Assembly: GCA_041483675.1 (NCBI GenBank)
Contig: JBGPGE010000006.1
Span: 15,719-79,718, forward strand
Direction: 5' to 3'
DNA length: 64,000 bases
Source of the DNA: 2-12-FULL-60-19 sp041483675
GTDB taxonomy: Bacteria; Desulfobacterota; Binatia; UBA9968
Under the pieces are notes generated by a model. The model did not search any database, was not told where the DNA came from, and saw nothing but the letters and a program-made list of their open reading frames with translations. The position numbers and the translations under genes are program-made. This document shows, one piece after another, positions 23,691 through 30,201 of this stretch. The number at the start of each line of letters is the position of its first letter. Positions within the stretch are counted from its first letter, which is position 1.

Positions 23691-23804
23691 TGGAAACACC
23701 CCTTCTCAAACAGAGAGATTAACACATGAGCGAAAAGAAGTCCTTGCCAATAATCAGGACGCGGACGTGGCTGGGCATGAGCATGATAACATCGCCGAAA
23801 ACAA

Positions 23805-26057
23805 TCAGGCCGCCGATCGCGACGATTTCAACGCGAAGTAAATCTTCTCTGCCGCCAACGGCAGATCGAAGATTCTCACGCCGACCGCGGCGTCGAGCGC
23901 GTTGGCGACGGCAGGCGCGGTGGCGATGATGCCGTTCTCGCCGATCTGCTTGGCGGCGAACGGCCCGGGGCCGGTCGGGTCTTCGATCAGCACGGTGTCG
24001 AGGGCCGGGAGATCGCGCGTGCAGGGGATGCGGTAATCTCCCAGGTTGACGGTCATCACCTTCCCGTTCTCCGTCACCACCTCTTCCATCGTCGCGTAGC
24101 CCAGTCCCTGAACCAGCCCGCCCTCGATCTGCCCCTGATGCCCGAGCGGATTGATGACCGCGCCCACGTCGTGGGCCGTCACGAATCGCTTCACCTTGAG
24201 GCGCCCCGTCTCCCTGTCCACTTCGACCTCGGCGATCTGGACAACGAAAGCGGCGACCGGCGAGCGACCTTTGACTTCATAGCTCTTGCGAAGGCGCAGC
24301 TCGCCGCCGTTTTCTTTTGCGGCCTGTCGCGCCACCTCGGCAAAGGCCAGCGACTTTTTGCCGCCGCGCGCCGCGCTGAAGCGTCCCCGGTTGAGCGTCA
24401 CGTCGCCAGCGTCGCAACCTAGGAGGGCCGCTGCGACGGCGATCAGCCGCTCGCGCAGCTCCTGCGCGGCCTGCAGCACCGCGTGGCCGCTCATATTGGT
24501 GATCTTGCTGCCGCCCGGCGCGGCGTCGTTTTCGAACGTGTCTGTATCGCCGATCTCGGCGCGCACGTCCCCGGGCGGAATCGTGAGCACCTCCGCGGCG
24601 ATCTGCTGGAGCAGCGTGTGCGTGCCCGTGCCGATGTCCGGAACCGCGGTGAGAATCTTGACTTTGCCGTCCGGCGCAGCCGAGATTTCGGCATTGGCCG
24701 TGCCCGAGCCGCCGACGTGGCGGAACGAGACGCCGATGCCCAGGCCGACGTTTGCCGCCCTTTTCTTCCCCCAGCCGGCCTTCTTCGCCGCCGCCTCGAG
24801 CGTCTCGCGCACGCGCACTTTGTCCATCGCGCGGCCACCGGGCAGCTTGTCGCCGCTCTGGAACAGATTTTTAAGCCGCAGTTTGAGCGGGTCCATCCGC
24901 AGCGCTTTGGCGATCAGGTCCATGTGCGATTCCGCGGCGAAGACCGCTTGCGGCTGGCCGGGCGCGCGATAGTAGCCACAGGGCACGGTGTTGGTGTAGA
25001 CGCCGTAGGAGCGGATCGCATAGTTCGGAATCCGGTAGACGCCCATCGTATAGGTCGCGCCGCCGAGATTGGGCGGATCGCCGGGTTTGAACGACGCGTA
25101 GGCGCCGCTGTTGAAGATTACTTCGGCTTCGCGGGCCACCAGCGTGCCGTCTTTTTTGACGCCGCTCTTGATTCGGATGACGGAGGAATGGCGCGGATCG
25201 CCGGCGATCAACTCCTCGGCATAGGTCATGATCATTTTGACCGGCCGCCGGGCCGCCTTGGCTAGATGATAGCAAATGGGAACGTCCATCAGCGCTCCCT
25301 TGCCGCCGAAGTCCCCGCCCACGGCCACCACGTGGACGCGGATCTGATTCTTGGGAATCTCCAACTGCCGCGACAGATGCGATTTGACGCGGAACGGCGC
25401 CTTGCACGAAGCCCAGATATCGACGCGATCCTGATCGTCGACTTTGACCACGACGGAATGGGGTTCGAGATAGGCTTGATGGGCCCGTCCGGTCGTGAAG
25501 GTATGTTCGAGAATCAAGTCCGCTTCTTTGAAGCCGGCCGCAACGTCGCCGGCCGACCAATTCTGCAACGCAAAGACGTTGGAAATGGTCTCCGCAGGCT
25601 GATGAAAGCCTTTGTAAGAGAGCAGCTCTTCGTGAATCACGGGCGCGCCGGGCGCCATCGCTTTTTTCGGGTCGAAGATCGCGGGCAGCTCTGCGTACTC
25701 GACTTCGATGAGAGCGAGAGCTTCCTCGGCGGCCTCGAGATCCGTCGCCGCGACGGCGGCGACCTTCTCTCCGATAAAGCGCACTCTGCCCTGCGCCAGA
25801 ATCGGCGTGTCCTGGAGGCTTAAGCCCACGCGGAACGGCGGCAAATCCGCCCCCGTGAGCGCCGCCAGGACTCCTTTTACTTTCTTTGCTTTGTCCGTAT
25901 TCGCCCGGACGATCCGCGCATGAGCATACGGGCTGCGCAGACATTTTCCCCAGAGCAGTCCCGCAAGCTTCACGTCAGCCGTATAGAGCGTCTTGCCGCC
26001 GACTTTGTCCGGCCCTTCGATCCGCGCCAGCGGGCGGCCCACAACCTTAAGTTTCAT
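23805..26057 (-). CDS. Xanthine dehydrogenase-family molybdenum hydroxylase, large subunit
   Basis: Molybdopterin-binding large subunit (750 residues) of the xanthine dehydrogenase/aldehyde oxidase/CO dehydrogenase family, which hydroxylates a substrate carbon with water. Seen: the GPDKVGGKTLYTADVKLAGLL start, VAVGGDFGGKGALMD (the Q/GGxFGGK Mo-cofactor loop), RAPGQPQAVFAAESHMD, a GIGTG-type segment (VPDIGTGTHTLLQQI), and near the C-terminus QIEGGLVQGLG plus AKQIGENG with the expected base-catalyst Glu. The usual 2Fe-2S and FAD subunit genes are not next to it. AAGGGG precedes the ATG. Substrate unknown. Confidence 0.9.
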   Translation of the reverse strand: MKLKVVGRPLARIEGPDKVGGKTLYTADVKLAGLLWGKCLRSPYAHARIVRANTDKAKKVKGVLAALTGADLPPFRVGLSLQDTPILAQGRVRFIGEKVAAVAATDLEAAEEALALIEVEYAELPAIFDPKKAMAPGAPVIHEELLSYKGFHQPAETISNVFALQNWSAGDVAAGFKEADLILEHTFTTGRAHQAYLEPHSVVVKVDDQDRVDIWASCKAPFRVKSHLSRQLEIPKNQIRVHVVAVGGDFGGKGALMDVPICYHLAKAARRPVKMIMTYAEELIAGDPRHSSVIRIKSGVKKDGTLVAREAEVIFNSGAYASFKPGDPPNLGGATYTMGVYRIPNYAIRSYGVYTNTVPCGYYRAPGQPQAVFAAESHMDLIAKALRMDPLKLRLKNLFQSGDKLPGGRAMDKVRVRETLEAAAKKAGWGKKRAANVGLGIGVSFRHVGGSGTANAEISAAPDGKVKILTAVPDIGTGTHTLLQQIAAEVLTIPPGDVRAEIGDTDTFENDAAPGGSKITNMSGHAVLQAAQELRERLIAVAAALLGCDAGDVTLNRGRFSAARGGKKSLAFAEVARQAAKENGGELRLRKSYEVKGRSPVAAFVVQIAEVEVDRETGRLKVKRFVTAHDVGAVINPLGHQGQIEGGLVQGLGYATMEEVVTENGKVMTVNLGDYRIPCTRDLPALDTVLIEDPTGPGPFAAKQIGENGIIATAPAVANALDAAVGVRIFDLPLAAEKIYFALKSSRSAA

Positions 26058-26079
26058 TTTGTTCCCCTTTCAAATTCGT

Positions 26080-26107
26080 GTAGGGGCGGTTCGCGAACCG
26101 CCCCTAC
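26080..26107. repeat. Perfect 28-base palindrome, family B
   Basis: GTAGGGGCGGTTCG followed by its exact reverse complement. Nearly the same sequence (one change) is at 52505-52532, and related GTAGGGGC/GCCCCTAC-ended palindromes lie at 27289-27312. Positioned just upstream of the molybdenum hydroxylase ribosome site. Confidence 0.8.
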
Positions 26108-26110
26108 TGA

Positions 26111-26303
26111 ATGAATCACCGCGCAGCAAGCTGCGGGGTATCAAGAGGCCCTCAGATGACTTTTCCCCGGTCGTCACCCCCGAATGTTTTAATCGGGGGT
26201 CCAGTCCGAAATTCGCCTGGATTCCCGCTAAAAACATGCGGGAATGACGGACTTCGTAAACGAAATAAATTCTACGCAGCAAGCTGCGAGGAATTAACCC
26301 GCG
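26111..26303. repeat. Cluster of family A and CGCAGCAAGCTGCG repeats
   Basis: CGCAGCAAGCTGCG occurs at about 26120-26133 and again at 26274-26287, each followed by a similar tail (GGGTAT-AAG, AGGAATTAA). Between them lie a CCCCCGA/TCGGGGG hairpin (26172-26203) and a family A copy (26216-26250). The gap 26058-26315 contains only repeats and no gene. Confidence 0.65.
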
Positions 26304-26315
26304 GCGATTAAAAAC

Positions 26316-27254
26316 TTACACGACCAGTTTTCTTAAGCGCGAGCTCGCATAGTCCACACCGACAACCAGCACGACGAGCACGAGCACGATCGCCGCCGCC
26401 TCCTGATATTGGAACGTGCGAAAGCTGGTGTTCATTAGATAGCCGATCCCGCCGGCGCCGATCAACCCCAAAACCGACGCGGAGCGGATATTGGTTTCGA
26501 GGCGATAAAGCGTGAAGGAGATCAAGTCGGGCAGAATCTGCGGCAGCACGGCGAACGCCAGGATCTGGGAGTAGCCGGCGCCGGTGGCGCGGATCGCCTC
26601 AACCACCCCTTCGTCGATATTTTCCACCGCTTCGGAGAGCAGTTTCCCCAGCACCGTCGCCGTGTGGACGAAAAGCGCGAGCGTCCCGGCGAACGCGCCG
26701 AGCCCGACCGCAGCGACAAAGAGCAGTCCCAGCGCCAGATCGGGAATGGTGCGGAGAAAATTCAACACCGCACGCACGCCCTGATAGACCCAGGGATGGG
26801 GCGTGGTGTTGCGCGCCGCGAGGAAGCCCACCGGGAACGCGACCAGAAACGCCAGGACGGTCCCGGCCAGCGCCATCTGAATGGTTTCGATCGTCGCCCC
26901 GACGATCGTCTGCGGGAACGTGTTGTCCCACCAGCGCTGTTTGGCGCGCCGCTGCTCCTCGGTCAGAGGCGCGGGCAAAAGCAGTTGAGCGGGTGAAATC
27001 TCCGTCGGGAAGAAATAACTTTTCGCGTGGGTGATCTTGGAGAAATCGGGCGGCAGCATGCGCCCGAGCGTAACCAGAATATCGGGAATTCCCTTGACCA
27101 GCTCCCCCGGCCTGATCTTCGCGCCCTGAAAAGACCAGATAAGAACGAACACCAGCAGCGCCAGCCAGAGAATCAGCCGCGCGCCCCTCTTCGGCGCCGG
27201 CGGCGCCTCCGAAAAAATATCCACGTCGCTTTTTGCAGCCGATTGTTCCGCCAT
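26316..27254 (-). CDS. phnE: Phosphonate-type ABC transporter permease
   Basis: Inner-membrane permease (312 residues) of the PhnE family. A cytoplasmic N-terminus rich in Ala/Pro is followed by one helix (LILWLALLVFVLIWSF), a periplasmic stretch, then the BPD_transp_1 core with AARNTTPHPWVYQGVRAVLN, RTIPDLALGLLFVAAVGLG and the ATPase-contact loop EAIRATGAGYSQILAFAVLP. Ends with IGAGGIGYLMNTSFRTFQY, characteristic of PhnE. The matching ATPase (46030-46818) and binding protein (46902-47822) are about 20 kb away, so either the operon has been split or these belong to different systems. Confidence 0.88.
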   Translation of the reverse strand: MAEQSAAKSDVDIFSEAPPAPKRGARLILWLALLVFVLIWSFQGAKIRPGELVKGIPDILVTLGRMLPPDFSKITHAKSYFFPTEISPAQLLLPAPLTEEQRRAKQRWWDNTFPQTIVGATIETIQMALAGTVLAFLVAFPVGFLAARNTTPHPWVYQGVRAVLNFLRTIPDLALGLLFVAAVGLGAFAGTLALFVHTATVLGKLLSEAVENIDEGVVEAIRATGAGYSQILAFAVLPQILPDLISFTLYRLETNIRSASVLGLIGAGGIGYLMNTSFRTFQYQEAAAIVLVLVVLVVGVDYASSRLRKLVV

Positions 27255-27288
27255 GGCTATCCCTCCTCTCGCGTCACGCGCTTAACTT

Positions 27289-27337
27289 GGGCGCGATGAA
27301 TCGCGCCCCTACTGGGCAGACATGCGGGTCTGCCCCT
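27289..27337. repeat. Two adjacent palindromes, family B relatives
   Basis: GGGCGCGAT-GA-ATCGCGCCC (27289-27308), then CCTACTG, then GGCAGAC-ATGCGG-GTCTGCC (27314-27333) and CCTACTG again. The arms differ but the CCCCTACTG tail is common, a modular repeat. Placed upstream of the phnE start on the minus strand. Confidence 0.75.
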
Positions 27338-27354
27338 ACTGCCCTCCGCATTTT

Positions 27355-28905
27355 TCATTTTGCGTTTTTACTTTTGCCTTCTGCCTCTTTTATCCGCCCC
27401 TCCTCCTGCGCCGAGAGCGGCCTGGTCTTGAGCGCCGCGATGAGCAGATCGCGCAGCGGAAGCTGGTGATCGACCCGCTCCCTCCCCTGGAGAAAAACCG
27501 AATAGCCGTCGCCGCCACCCGCAACAAAACCATAAACCGCTACACTGTACTCCCGATCGTCCTGCAACGGGGCGCCCTGGACGGCGATTTGCTTCACTCT
27601 GGCGCCGGAAGGGGCCGAGGGATCAAAGGAAAAGCTCAAGCCCGACACCTGGAGAAATCGCCCGGCCGCCCTTGGCAGCTCGCTGACGCTGTTTTCCATC
27701 GCGCTGCGCAACTGCCGGCCGCTCAGCTTCATCGCCACAAGCGGGTCGTCGTAGGGCAGAACTTCCATGACGCGCTTGAGCGTCACCGGCCCCAGGGGGA
27801 TGCCCCCTCTAACGGCGCCGCCGTTGAGCAGCGCGATCTCCGTGCCAGCATGAACGCGCGCGAGGTCGGCGAGAATATCGCCGAAGTTGGTTTCGCGGGT
27901 GCGCACCGCCGCGCCATCGCCCTGCAGATCGACCTCGGCCCGGCCCAGCGTTTGATTGGCCGCCGCGTCCAGCCGGCGCGCGTAACTCTGAACCAGGCCG
28001 CGCAACTTTCTTTCTTCGGGCGCGCTCTCATCGACCGGGAGGTTCCGGGCCTGGGCGGCGCGCAATCCTTTGTCAAAGACAAGATCCAACCGTCCCAGCG
28101 TCCGTCCCAGTTGATGGGTTCTAACCAGGATCGGGCCGCCCGCGACTGGATCGACCCGGCCATGCAGCACGAGCCCGGCGGCGGGCAGCATCAGTCCGTC
28201 GAAGCCCAGGATGTGGCCGCCGACGATCACCTGAATTTCCGGCGCCGCGACGGCAAGCGCGGCATCTTCCTCCGGCTCCTGATGCGTGACAGCGACCAGA
28301 AGATCGACCTGCTTGCGCAGGTCGCGGGCGGCCTTTTTTGCCGCCGCGATCGGGTCGGAGAATTCCAGCTCTTTGACGGCGCTGCGGCTGATCAGGTCCG
28401 GATAGCTTCTCCGGCCGATCAGCCCTATCAGTCCGACGCGCAGCGGGCCAAATGATTTAACCGCGAACGGCTGGCAGACGCCCGCCATTTTCGGCCGGAG
28501 GTTCGTGCAGAGGAAGGGAAAGCCGGCCTGTTTTCTGAGCGCGCCCAGGTGGGCGACGCCGAAATCGAAGTCGTGGTTACCAAGCGCGAGAGCGTCGTAG
28601 CGCATTAATTTCATCGCGGCGATATCCGGCTCGCCGCGAAAGACCGAAGACATGGCCGTGCCGATCATCAGATCGCCGCTGTCGAGCAGCAGGACATGCC
28701 TGGTTTCCCGCCGGATGCGGTCAATCAGTCCGCCACGGCGGACCACGCCGCCCAGTCCTTTGAACGCGCCGTTCTCGATCGGCTGGAGCGTTCCATGATG
28801 CTCGCTCGTGTGTAGAATAGTCAGCGCGGTCTGGCCCAGGGCGGGAGATCCCCACGCAACGAAGAGACCAACTATGATGAGCAGGTGGGTGATCACGGCC
28901 GGCAC
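27355..28905 (-). CDS. Bifunctional metallophosphatase/5'-nucleotidase (UshA/CpdB-like)
   Basis: Exported two-domain phosphoesterase, 516 residues. A signal peptide at about 1-24 (LLIIVGLFVAWGSPALG) is followed by the calcineurin-like metallophosphatase domain with LTILHTSEHHG (metal site normally D-H, here S-E-H-H), LLLDSGDLMIGT, ALGNHDFDFG and AVTHQE, then VIVGGH. The C-terminal 5'-nucleotidase domain carries NFGDILADLAR, ALLNGGAVRG and FVAGGGDGY. The first metal motif reads HTSEHHG where D-x-H is usual, so activity should be checked. The start is a GTG. It could scavenge nucleotides or phosphoesters in the periplasm, fitting the phosphonate-type permease downstream. Confidence 0.88.
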   Translation of the reverse strand: MPAVITHLLIIVGLFVAWGSPALGQTALTILHTSEHHGTLQPIENGAFKGLGGVVRRGGLIDRIRRETRHVLLLDSGDLMIGTAMSSVFRGEPDIAAMKLMRYDALALGNHDFDFGVAHLGALRKQAGFPFLCTNLRPKMAGVCQPFAVKSFGPLRVGLIGLIGRRSYPDLISRSAVKELEFSDPIAAAKKAARDLRKQVDLLVAVTHQEPEEDAALAVAAPEIQVIVGGHILGFDGLMLPAAGLVLHGRVDPVAGGPILVRTHQLGRTLGRLDLVFDKGLRAAQARNLPVDESAPEERKLRGLVQSYARRLDAAANQTLGRAEVDLQGDGAAVRTRETNFGDILADLARVHAGTEIALLNGGAVRGGIPLGPVTLKRVMEVLPYDDPLVAMKLSGRQLRSAMENSVSELPRAAGRFLQVSGLSFSFDPSAPSGARVKQIAVQGAPLQDDREYSVAVYGFVAGGGDGYSVFLQGRERVDHQLPLRDLLIAALKTRPLSAQEEGRIKEAEGKSKNAK

Positions 28906-28949
28906 AATGCATTTATCCCAGTTTGCAAGTTATGTCCATCGTCCAAGCC

Positions 28950-29106
28950 GTCATTCCGGCCGAGTCAGCCTGAGGCTGACGAGAGCCGGAATCCAGGAGG
29001 GGTGAGGGAGCTGGATTCCCGCTTTCGCGGGAATGACAATAAGCGGCGCGCCGATTTTGTCATGGTTCGACCTTCCTCACTATGACCCTGAGCTTAGTCG
29101 AATGGG
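28950..29106. repeat. Composite repeat cluster (families A and C)
   Basis: GTCATTCCGGC...GCCGGAATCCAGG (28950-28997) with inner arms GTCAGCC/GGCTGAC, then family A (29010-29039), then family C (29086-29106). The first unit is repeated nearly identically at 52450-52497, there again followed by family A, so the two units travel together. The gap 28906-29202 contains only these repeats and a promoter. Confidence 0.75.
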
Positions 29107-29141
29107 TCAGCGAATCTCTAACTCTGGACACAGGTTAACGA

Positions 29142-29171
29142 TTGACAGAAAAGCGCCTCATGCGCTACGCT
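29142..29171 (+). promoter_or_regulatory. Candidate sigma-70 promoter
   Basis: Perfect -35 TTGACA at 29142-29147, 18-base spacer, weak -10 TACGCT at 29166-29171. It would give a leader of about 25 bases before the ATG at 29203. Confidence 0.5.
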
Positions 29172-29202
29172 CTAGAGTGATCCGATCCGCACGGAGCGCA
29201 GC

Positions 29203-30189
29203 ATGGGAAGACGACTCAACGCAGGGCTCGCAGCGACCATCCTATTGACCTGCGCCGCGACGGCGGGCGCGGCGGCAAAGGCGGCGCCAAAGCTCAAAAT
29301 CGGCGTGCTCATCGCGCAGTCCGGCTCTTCGGAGACGCAGACTATCCGCGGCCTTCGCGACGGGCTTAAAGAGCTGGGGTACAAAGAGCGCGACAACATT
29401 GTCATCGAAGTGAAAGATCTGAAAGGCGAACGGGCCGCGCTCCAACCCGCCGCCGCGGAGATGGTCAACAAAAAGGTCGATCTCATCTTCACCATTGGGA
29501 CGCGCGCCACGCAGGCCGCGATGGCGGCGACGCGGGAGATCCCGATCGTGTTTCGCCATACCGCCGATCCCCTCGCGATCGGCCTTGTAAAAAACTTGAA
29601 GCAGCCCGGCGGCAACGTCACTGGCGTCGCCGCGTTTTCGCCGGAGATGACGGGCAAGCGGCTGGAGATTCTCAAAGAGATCGTGCCCAACCTGAAGCGC
29701 GTGCACATCTTATACGACTCGAACAATCCCTTTTCCAAGACAAGCTTCGCCGCCGCCAAAAAAGATGCGACGCGCCTCAGCCTCGAGGTCGTCGAGCACG
29801 CGGTGAAGACGGTTGACGAGCTGAAAAGCGCCGTGGGCGGGTTGCAAAGGATGGACGGCGACGCGATCTTCCAGGTTTCCGACGACCTGGTCGAAAGCCA
29901 GGCGGATACTATTTTCGAAGCGGCGCGGCAGTTGAGCCTGCCCACGATGTTCGACGGGGCCGACTGGGCACCCAAAGGGAGCATGGCGAGCTATGGCGCC
30001 AACTTTTACAGGATGGGGCGGCAGGCCGCGGCGATGATCCACAAAATTCTTAAAGGCGCCTCGCCGAAAAATCTGCCGGTTGAGCGCGCCGAGAAGTACG
30101 ATCTACTGATCAATCTGCGCATGGCCAACGCCATCGGACTGGCCATCCCTCCGGCCGCGCTCAAAAAAGCCGATAAGGTGGTCCGATAA
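29203..30189 (+). CDS. ABC transporter substrate-binding protein (PF04392/TrpX-like)
   Basis: Periplasmic binding protein of the ABC_sub_bind family (type I fold, LivK-like); 328 residues. Signal peptide to about residue 24 (LLTCAATAGAAA). Seen: LKIGVLIAQSGSSETQTIRGLRDGLKELGY, the VDLIFTIGTRATQAA segment, IPIVFRHTADPLAIGLV, and YGANFYRMGRQAAAM. No permease or ATPase is adjacent. It precedes a cNMP-regulated transporter gene by 12 bases, so the two are probably cotranscribed; this protein may supply the ligand or serve as a sensor. Confidence 0.85.
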   Translation: MGRRLNAGLAATILLTCAATAGAAAKAAPKLKIGVLIAQSGSSETQTIRGLRDGLKELGYKERDNIVIEVKDLKGERAALQPAAAEMVNKKVDLIFTIGTRATQAAMAATREIPIVFRHTADPLAIGLVKNLKQPGGNVTGVAAFSPEMTGKRLEILKEIVPNLKRVHILYDSNNPFSKTSFAAAKKDATRLSLEVVEHAVKTVDELKSAVGGLQRMDGDAIFQVSDDLVESQADTIFEAARQLSLPTMFDGADWAPKGSMASYGANFYRMGRQAAAMIHKILKGASPKNLPVERAEKYDLLINLRMANAIGLAIPPAALKKADKVVR

Positions 30190-30201
30190 TCCCGAAGGAC
30201 G

